From Candidatus Nitrosotalea sp. TS (GTDB taxonomy: Archaea > Thermoproteota > Nitrososphaeria > Nitrososphaerales > Nitrosopumilaceae): a stretch of DNA of 64,000 bases. Position numbers and translations under genes: made by a program. Location of the stretch: contig NZ_RCMB01000013.1 of NCBI RefSeq assembly GCF_011319465.1, positions 1-64,000 on the forward strand. The letters are read 5' to 3'. Shown here in pieces: positions 27,855 to 38,154 of this stretch (positions within the stretch are counted from its first letter, which is position 1; every line of letters starts with the position of its first letter). The notes under the pieces are model-generated. The model worked only from the letters and a program-made list of their open reading frames with translations, made no database searches and was not told the DNA's origin.

Positions 27855-28184
27855 ATGACTCTTGAAGATCTTAGAAAGAAAGCATTATTCCAGAATACAA
27901 TAGATACTTGGATAATGCTCTGTGAGGAGAAAAATGCGGATTGGTATTCTCCAGAAGATTACAAAAAATTCATGGCTCATCTTTTCCAAAATGGACTCAA
28001 ACTGCAAAAATTTCCCCTATGCATCAAAGAATCAGGCGGAATGTATCAGAGAGGAAAAGACAAGACGCAGTTTGCAGAATCACTTGCCCAGTCTACAGAT
28101 CCCAATGCTGCTGCATATACCATCAGGCTTAGTGACGAAACAATAAAGATAATTCGTCAGTTCAATTCTAACGTCGTAGCTTAG
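27855..28184 (+). CDS. Conserved hypothetical protein, 109 aa
   Basis: I do not recognise the family. It is a soluble helical protein with an aromatic-rich patch (IDTWIMLCEEKNADWYSPED) and a beta-like C-terminal half (AYTIRLSDETIKIIRQF). It starts 8 bases after the zinc-ribbon gene, so the two are probably co-transcribed. Its 3' end overlaps the convergent permease gene by 17 bases. Confidence 0.68.
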   Translation: MTLEDLRKKALFQNTIDTWIMLCEEKNADWYSPEDYKKFMAHLFQNGLKLQKFPLCIKESGGMYQRGKDKTQFAESLAQSTDPNAAAYTIRLSDETIKIIRQFNSNVVA

Positions 28185-29529
28185 GATTAACTATTGCGTC
28201 CATCGCATGACCGATAAAGACAAAGGCAAGACCAGTTATTGCAATCATGATTCCAGGAGGCAGTATCCACCACCAGAGCCCTCTTTCTGCAGCTCCGTAG
28301 ACACTAGCATCATGTAGTATCTGACCCCACGTAGGAAAAGTTGGATCGCCCAGTCCCAAGAAGCTAAGCCCTGCCTCTGTAGTTATTGCCGCTGGAACCG
28401 AGATTGCAATGCTTGCAAATGTGTAAGGAAGAAGCTGTGGCAGAACATGTTTGAATATTATCTTAAAATCTTTTTGTCCCATAAGTTTTGATGCCTCAAT
28501 GTATTGCAATGTCTTAATCTGCATAGCCATGCTTCTTGATACTTTGGCAATCCCTACCCAGCCAAATATTACCAAAAACCCCACTATGAGAAATATACTA
28601 TTTCCAATTGTAACTGCCAAAATGATCAAGAGTGGAAGTGCAGGCATTGCATATATGATATCATTGAAACGCATCAGTGCCTCATCAGTAGTCTTTCCCT
28701 TAAAGCCAGCAAACACACCATAAACCAGTCCCAGTATTACAGAACCTATTGAGACGGTAATTCCAATAAAGAGTGCCAATGGAGTCCCCCACAAAATCCC
28801 AACTGCCAAGTCACGCCTCAGTTCATCAGTGCCCATCAGTCCATACACTTTACCGCCGAGAACAAACGTTGATTGATCAGATGTAATGTTTCCATCTACA
28901 TCATAGATCTTTGCCTTGAAAACATAATGCCCCTGTAATGCCTTGTTTTGGTCAGGGTCTGAAAAAACAAGATTCTGTGAAGGAATTGAAGTAAGCAGGA
29001 AATGAGAACAAAATACTGTTTTCAAGGTTCTTTTTCATTGAATCATCCGTGGAAAACAGCATTCCGGTAAACATTGTTTCATTGTAAGAATAAGGCAGCG
29101 ATGTAGATGTCAGAACAGAGTTTAGACCATCAGGTCGTGTTACTGATAATTGTACCAATGGTGCACCGGTGTATCTAACAGAATACTGATAGACAAAATC
29201 GCTTGGAAATGAGTCATATTCATAATCCACTGTAAAAACTTCAGTTACAACAGATACGTTTCCAGATTTTTGATAGGATTCTTGAGGCTTCAAAATCATG
29301 TGTTCTGGAATCTTATGTGAAAGAAAATAGTTTCACCCAGACAGGAAGTGCAGATTTTGGATATGTAAGCCAACTTGCAGGATCATTCCATTCTTTAAAA
29401 GTCTCAGCAGGAATGGCAATGAAAGCAACTATTGACATGCAAAACAATACAACCAGAATCCCTATTCCCTACCAGACCTATACCGCTGCTTGAAAATTCT
29501 TTCCAAATTTCTTTTGTAGAAAAACTCAT
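28168..29529 (-). CDS. Oligopeptide ABC transporter permease, DppC type (three frameshifts)
   Basis: Second permease of an oligopeptide/nickel-type importer, about 452 residues when joined. The C-terminal half is intact: GTDELRRDLAVGILWGTPLA, five membrane helices and the ATPase-contact (EAA) loop IEASKLMGQKDFKIIFKHVL. The N-terminal part has the first membrane helix (VGIGILVVLFCMSIVAFIA) and an extracytoplasmic insert of about 190 residues. Breaks lie at about 29467-29470 (extra base), 29330 (extra base) and between 28952 and 29025. Its ATG overlaps the DppB stop (ATGA), so it is last in the operon. No ATP-binding subunit is in the window. Confidence 0.85.
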
Positions 29530-30580
29530 TGTCTTCTTACCCTCGGATCAAAATACCCGTACAAGACATCTGCCAAAAATATGCTAACAAGAAAGAACGC
29601 TGTTAAAACATACGTTGCACCAATTATAACAGGCAGATCAAGAACGCTTATTGCTTCATAATATAGCCTCCCCATTCCAGGCCAGTCAAATACCGCTTCT
29701 GTTATTATCGCTCCACCAAGTGATCCCGAAAGACTTAGAGCAAGAACAGTAACAATAGGAGGAGCGGCATTCTTCAATGCATGACGATACAAGATTTTTT
29801 TCTTATCAATTCCGACTGCTTTTTTTGCCATGATGAAATCTTCTTGCAAAACACCGACCAAAAAGTTTCTAACAAGATAGGCCCAAGACCCAAATCCAAT
29901 CAGAACAAGAGTGATTAACGGTAATGCCATATGATATAACAAAGATGCAATGTACCCAGGATCTGTCATAGAAATTTCTGGCGTTCGCTCTTGCAGGAAA
30001 TATAGGATAGACGAATGCAAACAAAAAGATCATAATAAGACCAACCCACCAAACAGGAAAACTGCTGCTTATTATAGCAAAACCTGATGTTATCTTGTCA
30101 ATTTTAGAATTTACTTTGCTTGCAGCAATTGCGCCCAACAATATGCCAAGCAGTGAGACTATTGCAGTGGCAGTTGTAAAGAGAAGAATTGTGTTTGGAA
30201 GCCTTTCAAGTATTATATCTTTGACATCAGAAGAGCCCGTATCGCTTGTAAGAAATTTTGCATGGCCAAAGTCTAGTGTTAAAATTTTGTACATGGCAAG
30301 GCCAAGTCCGTTGAGGAGTATACCAGGGTTGATCAAGACCAAGTGCCACCACTCGTTGGTTGATCTGATTTTGCACATACGAGTTCAATTGATCAGGGGT
30401 CTTGAAGCTTGAGACTAGACTTTTATTGTTTGTAATCTGCTGCCTAATCTCCAGTGCCACACTCTGCTTCAATATTGCATCCATGTTAGAACCGACTAGT
30501 GCAATGGTTATCAAAAGCGTGGCCATTAGCACACCAAACATAGTGATTGCACGTTTTGCAAGATATTTCTTGAATCCCAT
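29526..30580 (-). CDS. Oligopeptide ABC transporter permease, DppB type (two frameshifts)
   Basis: First permease, about 350 residues. It begins MGFKKYLAKRAITMFGVLM with a membrane helix, then a short extracytoplasmic loop (ALGLDQPWY motif common in DppB), then five helices, the loop AVGIDKKKILYRHALKNAAPP and the C-terminal FLADVLYGYFDPRVR, all typical. Breaks near 30320 and 29985 split the frame; single-base corrections rejoin it (FPARATPEISMTDPGY). The start overlaps the binding-protein stop (TGATG). It forms the transmembrane pore with the DppC-like protein. Confidence 0.87.
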
Positions 30581-33052
30581 CAGGCTACAACTCCTGAAGT
30601 TTGCCTTTTTCTCCTCTTTACATAGACAAAAGCAATTGCTGCACCTATCATTATCAAAGGAATAACTGCAACATAGCTCTGATCATTTACTGCATACTGT
30701 ATTGTGACTGCCAATGTTTTCAGATGGAATCTCATCTCCTTTTTCCACAGCAAGAAAACTAGTGCTAAATGTATCTGGTCTGTATGCAGAATCTGATATA
30801 GTAAAAATTTGCAAATCATTTGCGCCAACAGTGAAATTCATTGTAGTAGTAGCTGGAACGGCAATGCTGAAATTTCCGCTACTTGAATTTTGCATTCCGC
30901 TATAGACTAGATTACCTTGTGCGTTAATGAAATAATAATATACATCAGAACCAGGCGTAACTGAGATAGGAATATCCAAATCTTGTCCAATCGTTACAAC
31001 TGTTGGTACATTTACCTTTTCTATTTTTGGAAGTTGTACTTGTTCAAATTCCTTCCAATACCCAGCACCAAATGGATATGTTGGATCATCAAATGATTTT
31101 ATAGAGATAGTTCTTGCCTCTGGCAAATAGCTGTCAAGATAGAATGGGCCATTACTAATCATCGCGTTGTTGTGTTTATCTATCCACGATATCGAAGAAT
31201 TATACCTAAGATCGCAATAACTTGGGCTGGCAAGACCAACCAATGCCTTTGGCACGGTGTAATTTTTTTCAAATTCTTGAAGATTAGATTCTATAATCCG
31301 TGCATCTTTTGGAACAATTAACGATAACCAGTCGACATTTTTGTTTATTGCGTCTGATCTTGAAAACGCGAGTTTTCCTTCAGTGACTGACTTTTCCATT
31401 GCATACATTAACTCCCATGGCATATCAGGCCAGACCTGAGCAGAATCTGCTATCTCACGATCGTCAAAATGCCAATAATTTTGATATACCTCAATAGTAT
31501 CATTGTCAATAACTCTAACTCCTATCAGTGTCTTTGCAGCTTGATTTGCCTTTGGAGAATATTCAGAATCAAATGTCTCAGTTTGAGAGGCTTGATCCCA
31601 TCCCCACTGATAAAGAAAATAAATCCCATAAAGCACGTCATTCATGTCCATAGGACGGCCGTCATGCCAGTTGCTAAATTTCATGTGATATGTTATCTTA
31701 CTTGTGGATTTTATGCCAGGTCCGACTTGAATCCATTTTTGTTGTGCTGGATCCCAGCGAATTGCGTCACTTGGGACATCAAGTTTTCCCAGAGGACCTG
31801 CAGTAGTTACATTCCAGGTGGTTCGCACAGGAATTGTAATCCCAGTATATGGATTTTTAAAGTCGCCAGGATCCATTACAGGCGCCGACATTTCTTGACT
31901 GTATGAATCAGTAAACCCAGCTACTGGATTCCATGCACCTTGATAGATTTGGCCTACACCAATTTTTATCGTATCAGAGTCATCTCGTGAATTTATTGGA
32001 GTAAATCGACTTGTAATGCCGGCCCCAAAATCATCTATTATTCCTTGAACTTTCTTGTTAGCAACATATTGGTCTACCTGAGCTGCAAGAAAGATCCTAA
32101 CTGATTCTTGTATGCCGTCAACAACTCCATCATTTATCAATTTAGCTCGAGTCTCAGAAGAGGTGAAATTGCCTACAAAGATTGCTTTTGATATCGAATC
32201 CAAAGAACTGTTTTCATAATTCCAATATTCTGGATTATTAAATCCCGGCATGTTTGAAAACCAAGGAGAGTACATTTGAGCAACAGTTACAGAATCATAT
32301 CGCACAAATCCGCCAACAGTGTATGCTTCAGTGTATATGTTCCACTCCATGTCAGAAGGGTTTGACCCATATACAACCGAGAATGCCTTTGAGAGATCTC
32401 CATAATCTGGCTTTACTACAAATCCAAGTTTTTGTAGTTGTGATGAGAGAATTTCTCCTATAGACTTTCTTACTTGGTCGTCATTTCTGATAAATATCGT
32501 AATCTCAATTGGTTTTGAATCATAGTACCATTTTCCGTCTATTTTTTGGGCTCCTGCTTTTGTAAGTGCGTCTGAAATCATCTGGTCTGCAAGCGACGGA
32601 TTGTATCGAAAGTTAAACGCCTGAAGTTTTCCTAGAATTAAAAGATAATCCGGATCATATGGTTTGTATGCAGATATCATAGGAGAGCCGTGACCATTTA
32701 GGATTTCATCTACGATCATGTTTCTGTCTACTAGATAATTTAGCGCATAACGAGCTTCTCGTATTGAAAAAGGATTGAATTTTTCAGAAGGCGCAGGGTT
32801 TACAAGAAGACTATACTCGGTTCCCGTAGACTGGAATACGTTTAGATCCTGTCTTAGTTGTGGATCTATCCTGTCTGACGGTATTGATGAATAATAGATA
32901 TCCAAATTACCATTTTTTATTTCCTCTATTGCGGTGTTAGAGTCAGAATATTGTATGAACTCTACTTTGTCTACATAAGTTCCTTTTTCACCAAATGAAA
33001 CCTTCGATCCTAGAATAAAGAGTGCTAGTATAACAACTAGCATTAATTTCAT
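30580..33052 (-). CDS. Family 5 extracellular solute-binding protein, membrane-anchored (one frameshift)
   Basis: About 823 residues. An N-terminal signal (residues 3-17, LMLVVILALFILG) precedes a family 5 peptide-binding fold (YSSIPSDRI, REARYALNYLVDR, YHMKFSNWHDGRPM). The C-terminal part holds a beta-sandwich (PTVVTIGQDLDIPISV) and, after correcting one extra A near 30719, a C-terminal membrane helix and basic tail (IPLIMIGAAIAFVYVKRRKR). It thus stays at the outer membrane face and feeds the two permeases encoded behind it. Substrate is probably a peptide or other oligomer, not determinable here. Confidence 0.88.
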
Positions 33053-33205
33053 GATTTGTTTGGATTTGAACTGTATATAACCATCGCCTATTTATTTTAG
33101 AAAACAAATAATACAAAATAGAAATTTTTTAACATAATTCATTACTATACCCTGATCTTTATTTGTGGTGGATAATATTTCAAAAACAAGAGATGATGAA
33201 TTCTA

Positions 33206-33826
33206 ATGAATCTACAGACACTTGTTAAGGGGATTAAGGGAATAATACCGGGAGGGATATCAGTAAAGGATTTTGCAATGGCTACTAGTACTAGTGAAGA
33301 AATGGTAGTTGAGATATTGGACAACTTTATGCAAAATGGGATAGGAACGCTGGAGGACGGCGCAATACATTTTGAAGAAAATGACAGGTTAAAGACGGCT
33401 ATTTTGGCAATTAGCATGGGCGCTCCAATTGACGAAGTCTCTACGCTACTTGAATGGCAAGATTTTGAATCCCTTACTGCCGAGATACTTGAGAAGAGAG
33501 ATTTTGAGACTATGCGCAATGTCATGCTGACAAATCCCAGAATGCAAATTGATGTAATCGGCATAAAGTCAGGAATTGCAATTTTAATAGACTGCAAACA
33601 TTGGAATAAAATGAGTCAGTCGGCTCTTGAGAAGGCAGTAAAAAAACAAGTCGAGCGAACCAGACACTTTTTGTCAAAGGAAAAAATACAAGCTGCTGTA
33701 CCTGCCATAGTTACACTATACCAGCATGAAACAAGATTTATTGAAAGAGTTCCCATAATACCCATCCATCAGCTAGACTCGTTTTGTGATGAATTCTATG
33801 GCAATCTAGAAGAACTTCGTTCCTAA
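33206..33826 (+). CDS. PD-(D/E)XK (Mrr-like) nuclease-fold protein, 206 aa
   Basis: The N-terminal 60 residues resemble a winged helix (VKDFAMATSTSEEMVVEILD). The C-terminal two thirds carry a restriction-endonuclease-like core: DVIGIKSGIAILIDCKHW gives Asp and D-x-K, the usual PD-(D/E)XK catalytic set. Such archaeal proteins act on damaged or branched DNA, but this target is unknown. No methylase gene is nearby, so a restriction-modification role is unlikely. It is convergent with the DUF2070 gene, overlapping by 4 bases. Confidence 0.78.
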   Translation: MNLQTLVKGIKGIIPGGISVKDFAMATSTSEEMVVEILDNFMQNGIGTLEDGAIHFEENDRLKTAILAISMGAPIDEVSTLLEWQDFESLTAEILEKRDFETMRNVMLTNPRMQIDVIGIKSGIAILIDCKHWNKMSQSALEKAVKKQVERTRHFLSKEKIQAAVPAIVTLYQHETRFIERVPIIPIHQLDSFCDEFYGNLEELRS

Positions 33827-35556
33827 AACATGGTATAAAAGAAAAATGCGGTTGTTACAACAAGAAATCCTTGTGTTATACGCATTGCCCTGTCTAGAGA
33901 TTTTGAATAATCTTCAAACTGCTTGTCACCCATAACTTTTACAGTTGTTTCTTGTGCAAGTAATTCAAACGATGAAGAGGAGATATTTTGTTCTGCTTTT
34001 TTAGCAAGCTGCAAAAACCAGGATGATGCATCATCAGATTTTGACAAGCTACCAAACTCAAAATAGCCATGTTTGTTCCTGGCATTTCTTGACTTGTAAT
34101 GTGTGTCTGAAGTGCAGATCTCAAGTAGATTATACCCATTTTTTGAGAAGTGACTTGCAATTTCTTCTCTTAGTCCATTCTGCATATTGTTAGCATCTGC
34201 CCAACCTAAAAAGAATTTTTCATCACCTATTTTCATACACATTATAGCCACCTTTCCGGGACCAAGATCATCAGTCTCAATTTTGAGATTTTCGGCATTT
34301 GCAAATCCAATCTCCATTGGCATTGCCTCTTTTGTTATTAGAGTATCCAAGTTGGACTTGGATGCTTTTAGAAGATCATCTGCATCTAATTTTGATATTT
34401 CTTCACCCATAGCATTGTGGCTATCAACAATCAGCACTCGTTCAAACCCTCTATTTTTGCCGTATTGTTCAAGTTCTGTTTTTACATATGTTGGAACATC
34501 TTCCATCCCATGAGGGGAAAGTGACAGGATCAGAACTGCAGTTTTATCAAACAGCAATCCAACAGATCTGGCTTTGTTTACCTGAACTGTTACTGGTTTT
34601 GTGCAGCTGAATCCTTGTTGTATAGTTGAGCTCTTTTGTAGACTGGCAAGATACTGTTCGACTTGAGATTTGGAAGGAAGATTAAGAGAATGATTTGATA
34701 CGCTATGCATAACCATTGCAGATGAATTAAGATTCTTGTAAATTAGATAAGTTATGTTGCTTCCACCTATTGGATGAAATGGTCCTGGATGAACATCAGG
34801 TAAGACAAGCCTGCATTCATTATTTTTTGTTTTAAATAAAATTTGAAATGTTGAAACCTTTGAAGGTTGGGAACGTGCTTCCATCATTGTTTCCATATCG
34901 GATGCATCATTTCTTGTGGCTGCTGCAATGTATGCTTGCAGAAACTTGTGAGCATTTGAAACCTTTCCTGCAGCTCTATCGGTAAGTATTGTCCATGCAG
35001 TACCTAGGAAAATGAAAACTAGACCAAAAATAATGCCCCTAGGATCAGAAAGTATCTGGTACCATTGTTCAGGTGGTACAAACGACATGAACATTGCAAG
35101 CGGTTGTATCAGACACACTGCCAAGGCAGTCTTTACTTTTGCTCCAATTACTGATGTAAATAACCCTATTCTGAAACCTGCAAAGAGAAGCATGCCTTCA
35201 GCTATGTAAACTTGTGACAAGTGAGGTTTTGCAAAAACGTAAACAGAGAGCAACCCGCCAATTATTGTGACAAGCCAAAGAAGATTCCCAAAAGCAGACA
35301 TGTGTAAAGATTTAGAATGATTTGTTTTCAACAATTTAGAATCTATGAACTGAGTTGCAACTAATGCCGCTACAATTAGCAGCATATTGAAGACAAGGCT
35401 ATCGCTTGACTTGAAATAATAAAGATCAGATAAAGAAACTATCACACATGCAATAACAATTGAAATTGCAAGTGAAACATACGGTGAGGTAGGAGTAAAC
35501 GTTGTAAGCGTATACCTCTTGTGTATACGGGATACATTATCAGAACTTGCGGTCAT
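33823..35556 (-). CDS. DUF2070 membrane protein
   Basis: An archaeal DUF2070 protein: six or seven N-terminal membrane helices (to about residue 195) and a large soluble part with the signature LPDVHPGPFHPIGGSN, then LSPHGMEDVP and LIVDSHNAMG, which resembles a metal-dependent hydrolase pocket (several His and Asp). Function is unknown. The longest frame starts at 35583, but ATG at 35556 overlaps the Sec61 beta stop as ATGA and avoids a 31-base overlap, so I choose it (577 residues). It probably shares a transcript with Sec61 beta. Confidence 0.85.
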   Translation of the reverse strand: MTASSDNVSRIHKRYTLTTFTPTSPYVSLAISIVIACVIVSLSDLYYFKSSDSLVFNMLLIVAALVATQFIDSKLLKTNHSKSLHMSAFGNLLWLVTIIGGLLSVYVFAKPHLSQVYIAEGMLLFAGFRIGLFTSVIGAKVKTALAVCLIQPLAMFMSFVPPEQWYQILSDPRGIIFGLVFIFLGTAWTILTDRAAGKVSNAHKFLQAYIAAATRNDASDMETMMEARSQPSKVSTFQILFKTKNNECRLVLPDVHPGPFHPIGGSNITYLIYKNLNSSAMVMHSVSNHSLNLPSKSQVEQYLASLQKSSTIQQGFSCTKPVTVQVNKARSVGLLFDKTAVLILSLSPHGMEDVPTYVKTELEQYGKNRGFERVLIVDSHNAMGEEISKLDADDLLKASKSNLDTLITKEAMPMEIGFANAENLKIETDDLGPGKVAIMCMKIGDEKFFLGWADANNMQNGLREEIASHFSKNGYNLLEICTSDTHYKSRNARNKHGYFEFGSLSKSDDASSWFLQLAKKAEQNISSSSFELLAQETTVKVMGDKQFEDYSKSLDRAMRITQGFLVVTTAFFFYTMF

Positions 35557-35717
35557 GGTGAGAAGAAGATTTTCAAAATCCACGATATGCCAATGAGTGC
35601 ACTTGGAATGGCTATCACAACCTCTGGTTTCAACTTGTATCCCTTAGTTTCATCCTCAAAGAATCTTAGAAGACCCGCGCTTGATGCTGGAAGTGGTGCT
35701 GACTTCTTACTGCTCAT
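35553..35717 (-). CDS. Protein translocase subunit Sec61 beta (SecG)
   Basis: A 54-residue protein with the archaeal Sec61 beta layout: Ser/Ala-rich N-terminus, the motif GLLRFFEDETKGYKLKPEVV, and one C-terminal membrane helix (IAIPSALIGISWILKIFF). It is the small non-essential subunit of the SecYE translocon. ATG at 35717 lies about 25 bases after TTTATTTAAA. It is followed by the DUF2070 gene with an ATGA overlap. Confidence 0.92.
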   Translation of the reverse strand: MSSKKSAPLPASSAGLLRFFEDETKGYKLKPEVVIAIPSALIGISWILKIFFSP

Positions 35718-35755
35718 GCCATATCACACCCCTGTTTAAATAAATACTTTTGTGA

Positions 35756-36104
35756 CTAGATCTTCTCGAGTCGTTCCTTAATCGCGATAATATCATTGAT
35801 CGATTTGAGGATCTGCTGTTGCTTTGTATGATCCTTTTCATCCTTGTAGTTCATCAGTTAGATCTTTTAGTTTTTGATCAAGTTTCTCAAGTGTGGAAGA
35901 TTCCTTTACACCATCTTCTGGTTTTTCGTCTTTTGAGATGTTCCTATCTTTTGCTTCCCTCCCGCAGTTTACACAAAATGCATTACCTTCCTTTATGATT
36001 CTGACACCTTTACAGTATGGACATGGATCGCTTACCAATGTAGCTCCATTCAGAAGCATCTCCACAGCTTTTTTTGTAAGCTCTTTTGACACATCTTGAA
36101 TCAA
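35756..36104 (-). CDS. Autoantigen p27/SSA1-like zinc-ribbon protein (frame broken)
   Basis: The N-terminal part (DVSKELTKKAVEMLLNGATL, then CPYCKG and CVNCG) is the p27/Sjogren autoantigen zinc ribbon found in archaea and eukaryotes, of unknown function. The direct frame stops at 35838. One base removed near 35845 continues a charged helical tail (QQQILKSINDIIAIKERLEK) to TAG 35756-35758, giving about 115 residues and 3n+1 bases. It is divergent from aIF1 and lies upstream of Sec61 beta. Confidence 0.82.
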
Positions 36105-36171
36105 TCAAATCTACATAAAAAAGATACAGGTGAACAAGGCTTAATAGTAGGATTCCAGCTTTTTATTTTGA

Positions 36172-36480
36172 ATGGCGGTAATCTGCAATACTTGCGGACT
36201 TCCCAACGATTTATGTGCCTGCGGTGAACTCGAAAAAGATCAAACCCAAATCGTGGTTAGAATTGAAGAGCGACGTTTTAGAAAGAAGGGTACTATGATT
36301 GAAGGGGTCAATCCAAAGATGAATGATCTTGGAAAAGTGGTTAGAGAGTTAAAGGCAAGGTATGCTTGCGGTGGAACAGTTAAAGACGGATATATTTTCC
36401 TCCAAGGAGATCATCGCGATACAATAAAAGGCACATTAGTAAAACTTGGATTTCTTGAATCTAGCATAGAAGTTCATTGA
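36172..36480 (+). CDS. Translation initiation factor aIF1 (SUI1)
   Basis: A 102-residue SUI1-domain protein. The N-terminal CNTCGLPNDLCACGE has a zinc-like knuckle, followed by the SUI1 core RIEERRFRKKGTMIEGVNPK and the conserved YACGGTVKDGYIFLQGDHRD. It binds the small ribosomal subunit and checks start-codon choice. ATG at 36172 is preceded by TTTATTTTG. It starts 7 bases before the CPBP gene and may be co-transcribed with it. Confidence 0.95.
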   Translation: MAVICNTCGLPNDLCACGELEKDQTQIVVRIEERRFRKKGTMIEGVNPKMNDLGKVVRELKARYACGGTVKDGYIFLQGDHRDTIKGTLVKLGFLESSIEVH

Positions 36481-36487
36481 ATTCAAC

Positions 36488-37487
36488 TTGCTACACATAG
36501 ATAAGATAAGCAGAGTTCTTTCCATTCCTTATTCTGCATTAATATCTGTGATTTTTGGAATAATGATCTTATCATTTCCCATAGGAGCCTACATTGTCTT
36601 CAACTCAAATATTGGAAATGAGATAAATTTCCAGTATCCAACGGACGGACTTAATTTCTTCATAGGTGGAATTAGTTACAAGTTACCAATTTTGTTTCAG
36701 CTCGGAGATGTTTTCATAATAGCATGGTCAATTTACTTGATACTTTTTTCTATTTCATTTGTTGGTCCTCGTGGAAGTTTGACAAATACATTATCTAGCG
36801 TTATGGCAGAAGGCTGGCGAGGTCTAAAAGACAATGGACTTACAAACATGATAACATGGTTTACGATACTCATATTATTTTCAGTTGCAATAGATTTTGT
36901 TCAAGAAGGTTTTGGAGTAAAGATAGAATCGCCACCGTCTCAGAATAACCTGATTCAATTTTTCCAGATTACAGTCGCACCCTTGACAGAAGAGTTGGGT
37001 TTTCAGAGTATTGCTAATAGGAATTCCTCTATTTCTCATCTTCTCATACCGTCCATCATGGAAACTTTTCTTCAAATCGTTATGGAGGCCATCTGCACAC
37101 CTTCACATCACAGACTATAGAAAAACCATGGCGTTGATAATCACCATTGGAATATTTTTCGGGGCAGCTCACATAATTTCTGGCACCCCTTGGAGTCCAG
37201 GAAAATTCACCCAAGCTGCAATAGCAGGAATAATAATTGGATGGGTCTATGTGAGATATGGATTGGGTCCTGCCATTCTTATTCACTGGAGCACAAACTA
37301 TTTCATTTATTCATATTTGTTTTTCATATCAGCCATAGGTCAAGTTCCCATTTCAAATGAAACGGTGAATCCCTTTTCCAATACGCTTGAACAATTACTA
37401 ATAGTCACAGGCGCGATAGCAATATCCATCAAGATTCTCAATTACGTAAGATCTAGGCAAGAATCAACCACGATTAATCAACTCTGA
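36488..37487 (+). CDS. CPBP intramembrane metalloprotease (one frameshift)
   Basis: About 332 residues with eight or so membrane helices. The CPBP/Abi motif TEELGFR appears only after removing one T from the TTTT run at 37000-37003; the direct frame reads FQSI and soon stops. The second motif FGAAHI and third motif HWSTNY are downstream, as in prenyl-protease Rce1-like enzymes. Substrate unknown. The start is TTG at 36488, 7 bases after aIF1. The intact motifs after correction argue for a working gene. Confidence 0.87.
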
Positions 37488-37515
37488 AAATTTGCTCTAA
37501 ATAGATAAAAAACTA

Positions 37516-38154
37516 TCAAAGTATGGCATCGCTAAGAGATTTTGATACTGGTAAATCATAACTCATTATCAAATTTAGATCAGACTGATCGTCTACATCT
37601 AACATGATTCTTCTAATAAGTATAAGAGATGAGATAGCATTTCTTTTCTCCGCAGTATCTAGATGTATTTTATAACTGTCCTCATCATAATGGGTTTCCA
37701 TAACATCAAGCGGTAGTCTAAACAATGCATTTGTTCCATCAAACTTTCTTGATGGAACAACAAGTACACATCGATTTTTAATTCTAAAATTCAATAATGC
37801 GTCAATATCTTCTACTTGAATTAGCGGAATGTCTTGTGGAAAAACCATTGTAGAATCAAAGCTCTCCCTTAACAGATAATCATCTGCAAGTTTTACCGCA
37901 CTATTAACTCCCAGCTCTTCATGATCATAGATTTGTACCGCGTCAAATGTTTTTCCAATTCCAAGAGCAGTTTCATCCTTACTTACAATAACAACTCTAT
38001 CAATAATTTCAGATTGTGAAAGTGTTCCTAGTACTGACTCGAGCATTATTTTACATATTTTTTCTGTCTTTTCAGAAGACATGCCAAGACGCGTCTTTGC
38101 TCTTGAAAATGTCTTTACAGGCACTATCGCGCCTACGCGTTGTTTAGACGACAT
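37516..38154 (-). CDS. cofC: 2-phospho-L-lactate guanylyltransferase CofC
   Basis: A 212-residue nucleotidyltransferase starting with VGAIVPVKTFSRAKTRL, the CofC form of the GT-A nucleotide-binding loop, followed by FPQDIPLI (metal-binding Asp) and SRKFDGTNALF. CofC activates 2-phospholactate (or a related phospho-acid) with GTP for coenzyme F420 synthesis. Its start lies 11 bases inside the cofD 3' end, so the pair is translated together. Frame intact. Confidence 0.93.
   Translation of the reverse strand: MSSKQRVGAIVPVKTFSRAKTRLGMSSEKTEKICKIMLESVLGTLSQSEIIDRVVIVSKDETALGIGKTFDAVQIYDHEELGVNSAVKLADDYLLRESFDSTMVFPQDIPLIQVEDIDALLNFRIKNRCVLVVPSRKFDGTNALFRLPLDVMETHYDEDSYKIHLDTAEKRNAISSLILIRRIMLDVDDQSDLNLIMSYDLPVSKSLSDAIL

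Noticed and set aside
33206-33826. Restriction-modification system
   Set aside because: Only a nuclease-fold protein; no methyltransferase or specificity gene nearby.
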